Assembly (NCBI GenBank): GCA_004173355.1
Contig: SEAD01000015.1
Location: 1-63,457 of the forward strand
Reading direction: 5' to 3'
Length of the DNA: 63,457 bases
DNA from: Chitinophagaceae bacterium
GTDB taxonomy: Bacteria > Bacteroidota > Bacteroidia > Chitinophagales > Chitinophagaceae
Part shown: piece by piece, positions 8,102 to 17,123 of the stretch
How positions within the stretch are numbered: position 1 is the first letter of the stretch
How the letters are laid out: each line of letters starts with the position of its first letter
Program-made: the position numbers and the translations under genes
Notes under the pieces: generated by a model
The model's database searches: none
The model's input: the letters and a program-made list of their open reading frames with translations, nothing else
Told to the model about the DNA's origin: nothing

Positions 8102-9275
8102 CAGAACCTTCCGCGTTAACTGATTGCTGCAAGTGGTTTTCCCGGAAAAATTCCTGTTGAATACGCAACGCTATTGCGCTGGACTGGTGGAGGATACGGT
8201 TTGGTTTCTGGCCGGGGACTGCATCATTATCCCAAAGACCTGAATTATGCCAGGGGGTGAGATGATCCCAATCTGGCCGGTCAATAATAGGATACCAGCA
8301 TATGCCCCAGAGTGGAATACCTGCTTTCAGGGTCTCACTGCATTCATTTCCTATCATGGCGATCCATTCATCCCGTTCATCCGCTGGATAGCTGGTTTCG
8401 GATAAGACCACTGGTCGCTGGTAACGTTGGTAGATGTTCTTCAACAACTCATTAAGCCTTCGACCTCCCTGTTGTTCCGGTTGCCGCCATTGAAGACGTT
8501 CATTGGTTATGTGGAACCACTGGTTAGGAAAATAATAGTTCACCCCAATGATATCCAGGAAAGACGGATCACCACCCAGTTCCGGGCAGGATTTTCCAGC
8601 CAGGATATCGAGTACCTGGAACTGATGTTCATTTGCGCTTTGTGCGGCAGCTGTTTCCAGCTCATCTGCAAAAGGTGCGGGCAGGATATTTACAAGGGGT
8701 TCCGTGGTCATTATACGGAGGTACGGATCAATCACCTTCATTTGCCTGATCGCTTCGATGTATGCTTTCATCAGCTGGCACTTTACCGCCCATCCGTTGT
8801 TATGGCAGTAGGGCGAAGTACCAGCTACCTCTCCACCCAGCCACGAAATAAAACCGACTTCATTGATGGGTGTCACAATCAACGTCAGGTTCGGCTCCAT
8901 CTCCCGGTACATTATAACAAAGGCGCGGGCAAATGCGGCGAAACGGGCGGCAAACATTGGATGAAGCGGGGTAAGATCATCCGGGTACCCAAAATGGCAT
9001 AAATCCCATACAATCTGGACCTGTGCCTTTGCCGCAGCTTTGACCATCTGAATGGTATCTGCCCAGTTGTACTCATAAGGCGATTGCTCCACCTGGCTCC
9101 AGCGCAGTCCTTCACGCACAGTCCGCATCCCGAATGTATCGAGCAACTGATAGTCGCTGTCGATAGCGTCGAGGTGACCCGTCTCTTTTATAAAATCCAC
9201 CCGGTTACCAAATGCATTCAACTTATCGGTGCATTCAAATCCGGCCATCCAGAAAGAAAAAAAAGGATTGTTCAT
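8091..9275 (-). CDS. GH1-like glycoside hydrolase (clan A fold)
   Basis: A 394-residue protein with a beta/alpha-barrel glycosidase pattern like GH1 beta-glucosidases. The N-terminal strand is FFSFWMAGFECTDK. LRWSQVEQSPYEYNW matches the WSRI.P..G region. The likely acid/base is Glu139 in VTPINEVGF, and the likely nucleophile is Glu293 in VVLSETSYP. It has no signal peptide, so it should be cytoplasmic. It is shorter than typical GH1 enzymes (about 450 residues) and diverged, so the substrate is unknown. It is the last gene of an operon with UDP-galactopyranose mutase (5-nt gap) and a glycosyltransferase. This suggests a role in making or trimming a galactofuranose-containing glycan rather than in nutrition. 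Confidence 0.72.
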   Translation of the reverse strand: MNNPFFSFWMAGFECTDKLNAFGNRVDFIKETGHLDAIDSDYQLLDTFGMRTVREGLRWSQVEQSPYEYNWADTIQMVKAAAKAQVQIVWDLCHFGYPDDLTPLHPMFAARFAAFARAFVIMYREMEPNLTLIVTPINEVGFISWLGGEVAGTSPYCHNNGWAVKCQLMKAYIEAIRQMKVIDPYLRIMTTEPLVNILPAPFADELETAAAQSANEHQFQVLDILAGKSCPELGGDPSFLDIIGVNYYFPNQWFHITNERLQWRQPEQQGGRRLNELLKNIYQRYQRPVVLSETSYPADERDEWIAMIGNECSETLKAGIPLWGICWYPIIDRPDWDHLTPWHNSGLWDNDAVPGQKPNRILHQSSAIALRIQQEFFRENHLQQSVNAEGSAHS

Positions 9276-9280
9276 GTTGG

Positions 9281-10441
9281 CTATTGAATCTTTCGCTGGA
9301 TAAGGTCAGACACTACATCATTCCGTGAACCATTTAAGAGCGGCGTTTCAGTTGCAGCAGCACGAAGCTTTTTGAAAAGACTCAGCGACTGTGCCACCAC
9401 CTGGTCCATATTATAATAACGGTATGTGGCAAGGCGTCCGGTGAAATATACATTGGTGGCTGCATCAGCCAGCTGCTGGTATTTTTTATACAACTCCGCA
9501 TTCTCCGGGCGTGGCACCGGATAATAGGGATCACCTTCCGCCTGCGGGTATTCGTATACCAGGGTCGTCTTGGGATGTTGCTGACCTGTCAGGTACTTGA
9601 ACTCCGTAACACGCGTGTAAGGATGTTCATTGGGAAAATTGATAGTCCCGGTTGCCTGGGCCGTTTCCTTATCTTTTGTTTCAAAACGGAATTCCAGCGA
9701 GCGGTAGGGAAGTTTCCCATAACAATAATCGAAGTAATAATCGACCGCCCCGGTATAAATTATTTTCCTGAACCGAAGCTGGTTTACAATCTCTTTGTAA
9801 TCGGTATTCAGCATGACTTTAATATTCGGATGGTCCAGCATCCGTTCAAACATCTTCGTGTACCCTTCTGCGGGCATACCCTGGTAGGTATCTGCAAAAT
9901 ACCGGTCGTCACGATTGCTCCTCGTCGGGATCCTTGCCGCTACGGAAGCATCCAGTTCAGACGGATCAAGATCCCATTGTTTTTTGGTGTAGCCTTTGAA
10001 AAACTTTTCATACAGGTCTTTGCCCACTTTGTTTATGACAACATCTTCGCTGTTGCGCACGGGTGAGCGGTGTTCTGCTTTGGATTCAAGGAAACCGGCG
10101 ACCTGTGTGGCATCGAGGTTCATCCCGTAAAGCGCATTGATTGTATTAAGGTTTATAGGGATTGGGACCAGCATTCCATCCACACTGGCAAGCACCCGGT
10201 GTTCGTAGGGCCGCCAGGCGGTAAACCGGCCGAGGTAATCATACACTTCACGGGAGTTGGTATGGAAAATATGCGGTCCGTATTTATGTACCAACAGTCC
10301 ATCGCTGTTGTAATGGTCAAATGCATTTCCCCCGATATGGGACCGCCTGTCGATCAGTAATACTTTCTTGTTGTCCGCCGCCAGTCGTTCTGCCAGCACG
10401 GACCCGGCAAAACCCGCACCTACAATTAAATAATCAAACAT
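9281..10441 (-). CDS. glf: UDP-galactopyranose mutase
   Basis: A 386-residue FAD enzyme that interconverts UDP-galactopyranose and UDP-galactofuranose. The N-terminal dinucleotide motif is VGAGFAGSVLAERLA (about residues 7-21), followed by DRRSHIGGNAFDH. The typical HKYGPHIFHTN and WDLDPSELDASVAARIPTR segments are present, and the C-terminal FAD contact is FTGRLATYRYYNMDQVV. Its length matches bacterial Glf. It overlaps the upstream glycosyltransferase gene by 8 nt, so translation is probably coupled. It should supply UDP-Galf to a cell-surface glycan. Confidence 0.95.
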   Translation of the reverse strand: MFDYLIVGAGFAGSVLAERLAADNKKVLLIDRRSHIGGNAFDHYNSDGLLVHKYGPHIFHTNSREVYDYLGRFTAWRPYEHRVLASVDGMLVPIPINLNTINALYGMNLDATQVAGFLESKAEHRSPVRNSEDVVINKVGKDLYEKFFKGYTKKQWDLDPSELDASVAARIPTRSNRDDRYFADTYQGMPAEGYTKMFERMLDHPNIKVMLNTDYKEIVNQLRFRKIIYTGAVDYYFDYCYGKLPYRSLEFRFETKDKETAQATGTINFPNEHPYTRVTEFKYLTGQQHPKTTLVYEYPQAEGDPYYPVPRPENAELYKKYQQLADAATNVYFTGRLATYRYYNMDQVVAQSLSLFKKLRAAATETPLLNGSRNDVVSDLIQRKIQ

Positions 10442-11579
10442 GTGTTTCCTGGTTTGTTTTGGTTTCCTGCAGCCGCCTGTCTTTCAGGACGGAATTTATT
10501 TTATCCAGCATGCCTGCCCAGGTTTTATCCCATGACAGGTCTTTGAGGAAATGATTGACTTTTTCCTGCCAGTCCTGTTTCCCTTTAAGCCGCAGTGCAC
10601 CTTCGATTGCCGCTTCAAACTCGTTGGGCGTAGATGCTATATTGACCAGTGCTTTGACGCCATAGGGTTCAACCACATCGTGAATGGGTGTCGACACAAC
10701 CGGTATACCCCCGGAAAGGTATTCCGGTGTTTTGGTCGGGCTGATAAACCGGGTGGACTCGTTTAAAAGGAACGGGATGATGGCCACATCCCATCCGCCG
10801 AGATACGCCGGCAGTTCTTCATACGACTTGCTGCCGAGGTAATGGATGTTGGCATTCCGCGGTAATAACCCTTCATCAATCTTTACCACTGGTCCGATCA
10901 GCACAATCTGCCACCTGGGCTGTGCCGTTGCGAGGTCAGCGATGAGTGATATATCGAAGCGCTCGTCGATCACCCCGAAAAAACCGATCCTCGGGTGTGG
11001 GATCAGCTCCTGGTCCGCCGGATCCAGCCGGTCGGGATCCAGTGCCTTCCTGAAATGGTTGTTGTCAATGCTGCTGGGAAAAACATGTATGTTGCTGTGT
11101 TGCTTTTTCTTTGCTTCATACAGGCTCAATCCGCCTGTAAAAACCACATCAGCAAGCTCCATCAGCCGTTGTTCCCTTGCGCCGATCTCCGGATCCGCAT
11201 ACCTGAACGCGGAAAGCTCATCCATGCAATCGTACACGATCATCACGGGATCAGGGAATGCATCGAGAAGACCGATCGCCATCGGCGTGTAAAACCATGC
11301 AATAAAGGAAGAGGATACCCCCTCATCCCACTGGTATAACATGGTGCATGTTTTCCTGTGTACGTCCTGGTCAGACTGCCCGGGTTGGAGGAAAGGCACT
11401 ACAACAGTTACAAACTCTGCAGCCTGGGTGATTTCAAGGCGTTCCGCACCATCGTGCAGTACGGGTTCCTCAATAAAAAAAACAGGGAACAAGGCAGAAG
11501 CCCTCTGTAAAAGGTGTTGCGGACGCTGGTAAACAAAGTTCCATCGGAGATGGCTAAAACAAATGATATGCATCGGCAA
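10434..11579 (-). CDS. GT-B glycosyltransferase
   Basis: A 381-residue protein with two Rossmann-like halves typical of GT-B glycosyltransferases. The N-terminus (IICFSHLRWNFVYQRPQHLL) is characteristic of a group usually found beside Glf. The central IGFFGVIDERFDISLI begins the donor-binding half. The C-terminal STRFISPTKTPEYLSGGIPVVST has the TK..EY..G.P.V pattern that binds the nucleotide-sugar. It has no signal peptide and should act at the cytoplasmic face of the membrane. It is first in the operon GT-Glf-GH1-like. A UDP-Galf donor is plausible from context but not shown. Confidence 0.88.
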   Translation of the reverse strand: MPMHIICFSHLRWNFVYQRPQHLLQRASALFPVFFIEEPVLHDGAERLEITQAAEFVTVVVPFLQPGQSDQDVHRKTCTMLYQWDEGVSSSFIAWFYTPMAIGLLDAFPDPVMIVYDCMDELSAFRYADPEIGAREQRLMELADVVFTGGLSLYEAKKKQHSNIHVFPSSIDNNHFRKALDPDRLDPADQELIPHPRIGFFGVIDERFDISLIADLATAQPRWQIVLIGPVVKIDEGLLPRNANIHYLGSKSYEELPAYLGGWDVAIIPFLLNESTRFISPTKTPEYLSGGIPVVSTPIHDVVEPYGVKALVNIASTPNEFEAAIEGALRLKGKQDWQEKVNHFLKDLSWDKTWAGMLDKINSVLKDRRLQETKTNQETHV

Positions 11580-11748
11580 ACATCAGGTTTAATGGTAAAT
11601 AAGACCTATCGCTCCATATAAACCCATAAGTATGCCATTAGAATTTACCCTTTTCCTGAGCCTTCCATTGATTCCCGTTACATTGAGGTTACATATTTGA
11701 GGGGGCCGGATGATCCACAGCAATCACCTTTCCCGTAACGGAGGGCAA

Positions 11749-11777
11749 ATAAAAACACCCACAGTTCAGTGGGTGTT
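11749..11777 (-). terminator. Rho-independent terminator of the acidic-protein gene
   Basis: Read on the minus strand, AACACCCAC (complement of 11769-11777) pairs with GTGGGTGTT (complement of 11754-11762) around a 6-nt loop, and a T-rich run follows at once. It lies 24 nt past the stop codon of the acidic-protein gene at 11801 and should end that transcript. Confidence 0.85.
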
Positions 11778-11800
11778 GCTTTGCCGGACACAACCTGGCT

Positions 11801-12163
11801 TTACCTTCCGGTACCAGGCTCTTCCCCTTCCCCATCGTCTTCGGATGGTTCAGGAAGTTCCTCTTCATCTTCCGCGTCATCTTCCGAAGGTTCAGGACTA
11901 TCAACGTCCCTTTCCTCAAAGTCTTCTTCCTCAGGGTCCGGCTCGTCTGGCACTAATTCATCATCTTCCTGGCCATCCCGGCTTTCATCGGGTGTAAGTT
12001 CTTCCGGGACATCTTCCGTGTCTTCTTCATCCATTTCGTCTTCGTTGTCGTTATCTTCCATCAGGGTGTCGGCGATCCTGTCGCCTGAATCAGACCCCCA
12101 TGTCAGGGCGGTCGGCACTTCCGGCAGGGATGCTGGTTTGGGATTTTTGTCAAACGCTACCAT
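11801..12163 (-). CDS. Highly acidic low-complexity protein (120 aa)
   Basis: A 120-residue protein whose last 85 residues are dominated by Asp and Glu with Pro and Ser, including the repeated motif EPSEDD. The first 35 residues (MVAFDKNPKPASLPEV...) are more ordinary. I place the start at the ATG at 12163. The frame stays open to 12322, but that upstream part looks non-coding. No signal peptide or membrane helix is seen. A strong terminator follows. Such tails are usually disordered and may bind cations, basic proteins or nucleic-acid-binding partners; no function can be assigned. A long open frame on the opposite strand is only an antisense shadow. Confidence 0.7.
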   Translation of the reverse strand: MVAFDKNPKPASLPEVPTALTWGSDSGDRIADTLMEDNDNEDEMDEEDTEDVPEELTPDESRDGQEDDELVPDEPDPEEEDFEERDVDSPEPSEDDAEDEEELPEPSEDDGEGEEPGTGR

Positions 12164-12393
12164 ATAAAAAACATTTTGGATGATATCGCAATACAGATGC
12201 CATTGACCATAAGATCCCTGCCTGGGAAAAACTACGGCGGGAAAAATAAAAATCCGATTCCGGGTTTTGACCGTAAACAATAAAACGAGTAAGACAGTAT
12301 GCATTCTCGTTTTTTCGGGCAACCCTGGTCACATCACACGCGCAGCTGCCGGAGTAAATAAAGCTTTACCTTGGGAATGAAATTGCACCACAA

Positions 12394-13332
12394 ATGAAAC
12401 ACCAGCAGTCCGGCGCCACCCGACTCATTTTTACAGTAAGCACACTGCTTTTTTGCAGTCTCCTGCACGGACAGTCAAAACGGGACACCACCAGTTACAT
12501 CCAGACCATCGATATATACACAGGCAAAACAGATACGGTCCTCGCAATCAACACCCACTTCGAAGCTCCCAACTGGCATCCGGATAATTATCTCATCCTG
12601 AATTCCAGGGGAAAACTCCAGGCCATCGACCTGGCCACTAAAAAGATCCGCGCGATCAATACCGGTACAACAGGAGCGCTCAACAATGATCATGGTATTT
12701 CGCCAGATAAAAAATGGCTGGCCATCAGTCACAATGTACCCGACGATACATCGGGCAAATCGTATAAATCTGCTATCGCTGTATTACCGATCGGGGGTGG
12801 CGAGCCCAGACGTGTCACACCGCTGGTGCCTTCTTACTGGCACGGCTGGAGTGCGGACGGTACTACGCTCGCCTATTGCGCCGAACGGAATGGCAACTAT
12901 GATATTTACACCATTCCTGCAGCAGGCGGGATCGAAAGACGACTGACGGATGCAGAGGGGCTGGACGACGGACCGGACTACTCGGCGGATGGGCGATTCA
13001 TTTATTTCAATTCCTATCGCACCGGGCATATGCAGGTCTGGCGAATGGGCGCAGATGGGTCCAACCCGGAGCAGCTTACTTCCGATGACTACTCCAACTG
13101 GTTTCCCCATCCCTCACCAGACAACAAATGGATTGTCTATATCTCCTACACTTCTGACGAAAAACAGGATCACCTGTTTGGCAAAAATGTACGGTTGCGC
13201 CTGATGGACACCCGCACAAAAGCCATCAGGGACCTGACTCCCGTTTTTTATGGCGGGCAGGGCACCATCAATGTGCCATCATGGAGCGCAGACAGCCGCA
13301 AAATTGCCTTTGTAAGTTACCGCGTCAGGTAG
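12394..13332 (+). CDS. Exported TolB-like beta-propeller (PD40 repeats)
   Basis: A 312-residue protein with a signal peptide ending near LLHGQS. It carries repeated WD40-like PD40 units of the TolB type, each with a W/F.PDG..I or S.DGR.I core: [61 protein letters not shown] and [12 protein letters not shown]. This predicts a six-bladed periplasmic propeller. The lack of the TolB N-terminal domain and of a linked pal gene argues against true TolB. Proteins of this kind bind ligands or partner proteins, and its job here is unknown. It converges with the ABM gene with only a 5-bp gap. Confidence 0.82.
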   Translation: MKHQQSGATRLIFTVSTLLFCSLLHGQSKRDTTSYIQTIDIYTGKTDTVLAINTHFEAPNWHPDNYLILNSRGKLQAIDLATKKIRAINTGTTGALNNDHGISPDKKWLAISHNVPDDTSGKSYKSAIAVLPIGGGEPRRVTPLVPSYWHGWSADGTTLAYCAERNGNYDIYTIPAAGGIERRLTDAEGLDDGPDYSADGRFIYFNSYRTGHMQVWRMGADGSNPEQLTSDDYSNWFPHPSPDNKWIVYISYTSDEKQDHLFGKNVRLRLMDTRTKAIRDLTPVFYGGQGTINVPSWSADSRKIAFVSYRVR

Positions 13333-13337
13333 GCCAT

Positions 13338-13739
13338 TCATTTTATTTTGAGTTCCGGGATCAGGGGGTCAGTCTCTACCAATTCCAGCGACTTCACCAT
13401 TTTAAGTGTTGCCTGTTTGTATTTTTGGAAGTGGGCCGTCTTCAGATGCAACTGGTACGCCGCTTCATCGGCATACATTTCCAGGATGGTAAGATGCGTT
13501 GGCCTGGCTTTTTCAAAAACGGCATACAAGGACAAAACGCCCGGTTCCTTACTCACGGCGGCTTCCACTCCCTCCTTTAGTAAAGCCTTATACTCATCGA
13601 GATACACGGAATCGACCACAATCCTTGCCAGACGTACCTTCTGCGGGGCAGATGCCCTTGGGTGACGCCAGGATACCAGGAAAATGAAGACCAGGGTCAT
13701 CAGGAAAAACAATGGAAGAAGAATGATACTCTTTTTCAT
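13338..13739 (-). CDS. Membrane-anchored ABM-domain protein (YgiN-like monooxygenase fold)
   Basis: A 133-residue protein. The N-terminal hydrophobic helix (ILLPLFFLMTLVFIFLV, about residues 5-21) looks like an uncleaved anchor or signal. It is followed by an antibiotic-biosynthesis-monooxygenase domain with VDSVYLDEYKALLKEGVEAAVSKEPGVLSL and the pattern LEMYADEAAYQLHLKTAHFQKYK. The domain is a dimeric ferredoxin-like fold found in quinone or haem-related monooxygenases and in stress proteins. I start at the ATG at 13739 (MKKSII), because the in-frame extension to 13793 lacks support. The substrate is unknown. Confidence 0.8.
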   Translation of the reverse strand: MKKSIILLPLFFLMTLVFIFLVSWRHPRASAPQKVRLARIVVDSVYLDEYKALLKEGVEAAVSKEPGVLSLYAVFEKARPTHLTILEMYADEAAYQLHLKTAHFQKYKQATLKMVKSLELVETDPLIPELKIK

Positions 13740-13894
13740 GTGTGCTTTTTTTGAGGGAGAAACTGACGGAGACGTAATAGCGTCGCTTCCCAAAGGTAGA
13801 AATAATGTATTTGTGGCAAAGTCTCAAATACGTGTCCACGATACCCGGTTCGCGGTATTCCCGGAAATCCGGACTTGCCTATATTTACGCCCGT

Positions 13895-14183
13895 ATGAAA
13901 ACAGCCTTCTGCTGGACTTCCTGCCTGTTTTTTGGAGTTATATGCCATACACAAACAAATCTTGATTTCGAAACCCGCGTTTATCCGGATGGAAATTTAC
14001 CCATGCAAGGACCGCCGGTAATCCGACAGATCCTTACAGCAGTGAAGTGGTGAGCGACAATCCGACAGGTTTGGAAATGAAGCAGCAGGTAAGTTAGTGC
14101 CCGATGATGCAGCAACAGACAGCCAGGCGACAACCGATGACGAGGTCATCCGGATGGCAATACAATGGGTGGAGAAAAGTTAA
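13895..14183 (+). pseudogene. Frameshifted remnant of an exported protein gene
   Basis: An ATG at 13895 opens a signal-peptide-like sequence (MKTAFCWTSCLFFGVICHTQ) followed by TNLDFETRVYPDGN. The protein-like reading then moves to a second frame near 14011 (TAGNPTDPYSSEVVSDNPT) and to a third frame near 14070 (GNEAAGKLVPDDAATDS, then EVIRMAIQWVEKS and a stop at 14181-14183). Successive coding-like stretches in three frames suggest a small gene broken by two frameshifts, or deletion remnants of a larger one. I cannot name the parent family. The rest of the 13740-14281 gap holds only promoter sequence that I cannot resolve. Confidence 0.4.
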
Positions 14184-14281
14184 ATCCGTAAAAACCCGTT
14201 GAATTGAATAATTACCTAAATTACCCATTACCCCAACTATAGTCCCGCACCCCAACCTATTGTAAATTCAAAAAAAACAGT

Positions 14282-15817
14282 ATGCAGACTGATGCCTATA
14301 CTTTCCTGGACGCAAAGGGAGAGATGGCCGGACTTATCCGCAACTTCGACTGGGACTCAACATCAATTGGCAACCCCGCCGGCTGGCCGCAATTACTCAA
14401 AACAAGTGTAAGCATCCTGCTTCGATCCGGCTTTCCGATGTTCATCTGCTGGGGTCCGGAGTTATTATCTTTTTACAACGACGGATACCGGCAAAGCCTA
14501 ATCGCAGATGGACGGCACCCCGGCATCCTGGGCACTCCTGTAAAACGAGCCTGGTCGGAAATCCTGGATTACATTGGGCCGCTGCTGGATGAAGTCAGCG
14601 TTACGGGTAATACGATCTGGAAAGAAAACCAGGCTGTTCCGATATTAAGGGGTGGGGAAACCGAGACCACCTATTGGACATTCAGTTACGGCCCACTGAC
14701 CGATGGGTTGGGTATGATCCGTGGCTTGCTGGTAACCTGTATGGAAACAACAGACAAGGTTAAAGCTTTTAAAGAGCTCGAGGAAAGCCACCTTAACCTG
14801 GGTTTTGCGATTGAGGCCGCTGAGCTGGGCACTTTTGATTACAATCCACGGACGGATGTATTTATAGCAAATCCGCGGCTGCGGGACTGGTTTGGTTTGC
14901 CTGGAAGCGGTGAGATGAAATTGCCACAGGCCCTGGCAAGTATCGTTGACCACGAAAGCAAACAGGTTGCGGATGCAATTCGGGCCGCTTTCGATCCCGA
15001 TTCCGGAGGCAAATATGTGATAGAATATTCGCTGAAGACCGTTGGAGCATACGCCGAGAGGCGGGTTCTTGCAAAAGGCCGTGTGTTTTTTGACAGTGAA
15101 AAAAAGGTCATGCGGATGAGCGGGATCCTGCAGGACATTACCGCGTTGAGACAGGCTGAAAACGAAAAACAGGAATCGCAGATCAGGGAGCAACAGATTA
15201 TCGCCCGCGAAACACTGAAGGCGCAGGAAGCTGAACGAAACCAGCTGGCTACCGAACTTCACGATAACATCTGCCAGATCCTGGCAGCAGTAAAAATACA
15301 GCTATCCTTTTTTAATAAGGATAATGTAAAAAACATTTCGATCATACACAACTGTATGGACCATATCGATGAAGCGCTGATAGAAACAAGGGATATCTCC
15401 CACCGGATGGTGATACCACGGTTCACGGACACAAGTCTCTCAGCAGCACTTGCCAACCTGGCAACCATCTATAACAATGACCATCGATTGATAGTAGTGA
15501 CCCAGGATGGCGATTCGATTACCCGGATGCCAGTAAGCCATAAGGAAGCCTTGTACAGGATTGCGCAGGAGCAGTTTAACAATATCGAGAAATATGCCAA
15601 AGCCACCGAAGTGCACGTTACCATGAGTTTGGGAGAGGAGTCAGTAAAACTTCTGATTGAGGATAATGGGGTGGGTTTTGATACTGCAACCACCACCTCA
15701 GGGATCGGCCTGCATAATATCCATAACCGGGCGGCAATGCTGAACGGATCTGCTGAAATAATATCGGCTCCCGGGCACGGGTGCTCCCTGTTGGTAATGA
15801 TTCCCCTTGAAGACTGA
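14282..15817 (+). CDS. PAS-domain sensor histidine kinase, NarL-partner type
   Basis: A 511-residue soluble kinase. The N-terminal PAS-like domain (about 15-155) starts with the NFDWDSTSIGNPAGWPQLLK pattern common in this group. A second PAS/PAC domain lies at about 165-295, then a short coiled coil, then a HisKA_3 dimerisation domain whose phosphoacceptor is His327 in TELHDNICQ. The ATPase domain contains DNGVGFD and GIGLHNIHNRA. HisKA_3 kinases normally phosphorylate LuxR/NarL-type response regulators, but none is next to it, so it is an orphan here. It has no membrane segment and probably senses a cytoplasmic signal. Confidence 0.9.
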   Translation: MQTDAYTFLDAKGEMAGLIRNFDWDSTSIGNPAGWPQLLKTSVSILLRSGFPMFICWGPELLSFYNDGYRQSLIADGRHPGILGTPVKRAWSEILDYIGPLLDEVSVTGNTIWKENQAVPILRGGETETTYWTFSYGPLTDGLGMIRGLLVTCMETTDKVKAFKELEESHLNLGFAIEAAELGTFDYNPRTDVFIANPRLRDWFGLPGSGEMKLPQALASIVDHESKQVADAIRAAFDPDSGGKYVIEYSLKTVGAYAERRVLAKGRVFFDSEKKVMRMSGILQDITALRQAENEKQESQIREQQIIARETLKAQEAERNQLATELHDNICQILAAVKIQLSFFNKDNVKNISIIHNCMDHIDEALIETRDISHRMVIPRFTDTSLSAALANLATIYNNDHRLIVVTQDGDSITRMPVSHKEALYRIAQEQFNNIEKYAKATEVHVTMSLGEESVKLLIEDNGVGFDTATTTSGIGLHNIHNRAAMLNGSAEIISAPGHGCSLLVMIPLED

Positions 15818-15910
15818 TTGATGATTTGCTCCAGGTTTTGTGGAAATCGGATTCGCAACTGGAGAGGCTGAGGATTAACATCCGGTAATAATGCTATCTA
15901 CGGCTCCTGC

Positions 15911-16609
15911 TCACAGACATTCTTTATAATGCCGTTTCCAGAAACGTGGAATGCTGTCGAAACTTGTTTCCTTTGGGATAATATCGGAAGAACTCCAAAG
16001 TAAGGTTGAAGCCCCATCTGCTCCCCTGTAAAGACTGAGGGAATTGGGCGGATTGCCACATTCGTTGTTGATGATTTCCCCCAACACCACCACGCTGTCA
16101 CCTGTTATCCGCAGCAATTGGCTTACCCAGTTCATATCTGCGCACCCGGCCGCCTGGTACGAACAGGATAGCCCCACACCTGCTACCGGAAACATTTCAA
16201 TGTCATAGTTACGAATAAGCCTGAAGGAGCTATCACCTGGCCGGTACAGGTACATATTCACCGCATTTTTCCAACTGCCCATGATTGAGATAATGAGATC
16301 CTGAAGACTATCTCCATCGATGTCCCGTTGTGTGTAGTCCACGTAATTTTCCCGGAAAGGAATGACCGTGTCACCGTTCATTTTCAGCAGTCCTGCAAAT
16401 GACCCGCGGATATTCATCATGACGAAGTCAATGCCGTGCAATTGAATAGTGTCAGTATAAAAACCGGACGCAGGATCCACGCCCAATGCAAGGGACCGGC
16501 TATTGGTATCAGGGCCCGAACAACTGCTGAACAGCAGGAAACAGGTAACTGCAAAAACTGAAACAAATTTAATCGGGCGATCCAGCTGGTATTTGTTGGT
16601 GCTAATCAT
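15911..16609 (-). CDS. Hypothetical lipoprotein (232 aa)
   Basis: A 232-residue protein with a long N-terminus and a lipoprotein signal whose lipobox cysteine lies in CFLLFSSCSG (about residue 30). The mature part contains YTQRDIDGDSLQDLIISIMG, a DxDxDG-like calcium loop seen in FG-GAP/VCBS-type repeats, and ITGDSVVVLGEI. I see no enzyme motif. It is probably a surface or periplasmic lipoprotein of unknown role. It converges with the PAS kinase gene and is divergent from the VOC-MarR pair. Confidence 0.65.
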   Translation of the reverse strand: MISTNKYQLDRPIKFVSVFAVTCFLLFSSCSGPDTNSRSLALGVDPASGFYTDTIQLHGIDFVMMNIRGSFAGLLKMNGDTVIPFRENYVDYTQRDIDGDSLQDLIISIMGSWKNAVNMYLYRPGDSSFRLIRNYDIEMFPVAGVGLSCSYQAAGCADMNWVSQLLRITGDSVVVLGEIINNECGNPPNSLSLYRGADGASTLLWSSSDIIPKETSFDSIPRFWKRHYKECL

Positions 16610-16694
16610 TCACAAGGCTTGAGTATCCCAAATTAATCCAGATGTGCCACATTTCAATTCCCCCGATATAAACGGAAATCTGCAGCCGGATTAG

Positions 16695-16735
16695 TTTATT
16701 GTTATCATATATACTATATTTGCGACAACAATAAA
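16695..16735 (+). promoter_or_regulatory. Promoter -7 box inside an inverted repeat, probable MarR operator
   Basis: TTTATTGTT (16695-16703) and AACAATAAA (16727-16735) are exact reverse complements. Between them lies TATATTTG (16715-16722), which matches the Bacteroidota -7 consensus TAnnTTTG. The ATG of the VOC gene is at 16744, so the transcript would start inside or just after the repeat. A dimeric repressor on the arms would cover the promoter. The MarR gene in the same operon is the obvious candidate, so autoregulation is inferred. Confidence 0.55.
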
Positions 16736-16743
16736 AATTCTAT

Positions 16744-17103
16744 ATGCGCCAACTTTCATTTGCGTCAATCCAGGTACAGGATTTAGCTGCTTCGACGGAG
16801 TTTTATCAAAAAAAATTAGGTTTTGAAATCGGCGACACTAACCCTCAGGCGTGTATATTTAAGTACAATAAGGGCGAGGCAAGTTTCGCAATCCGCACAC
16901 CATTGGAACCACTGGAAGGAAGGGAGCTGGGTATAGGGGTAGCTATATGGTTTGCAGTAGCGGAAAACGTCGATAACCTGAAAGAAAAATTCATAATGAA
17001 TGGCATAGACACTGCAGGACCAGTGATCCAGACCCCGTTTGGCAGCGCGTTCCATGTGAAAGACCTGGATGGGTATAAGCTGACTTTCCTCGAAACGGTA
17101 TAA
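16744..17103 (+). CDS. VOC-superfamily (glyoxalase/bleomycin-resistance-like) protein
   Basis: A 119-residue protein with the paired beta-alpha-beta-beta-beta modules of the vicinal-oxygen-chelate fold. The first module starts with LSFASIQVQDLAASTEFYQKKLG, and the second ends with GSAFHVKDLDGYKLTFLE, the usual metal-ligand region. Its length is typical. It is followed 20 nt later by a MarR regulator. The pairing suggests that the MarR protein senses a small toxic or phenolic compound and the VOC protein binds or modifies it. Confidence 0.85.
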   Translation: MRQLSFASIQVQDLAASTEFYQKKLGFEIGDTNPQACIFKYNKGEASFAIRTPLEPLEGRELGIGVAIWFAVAENVDNLKEKFIMNGIDTAGPVIQTPFGSAFHVKDLDGYKLTFLETV

Positions 17104-17123
17104 TCACTGTAATAACAATCAAG

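Noticed and set aside
11769-12167. Plus-strand serine-rich open frame opposite the acidic protein
   Set aside because: The Ser runs are the complement of the Asp/Glu codons of the minus-strand gene, and the terminator fits the minus-strand gene.
12282-12313. Inverted repeat AAAACGAG / CTCGTTTT followed by T residues
   Set aside because: It resembles a terminator but has a 16-nt loop and no gene ends just upstream on the plus strand; it may be chance in an AT-rich divergent gap.
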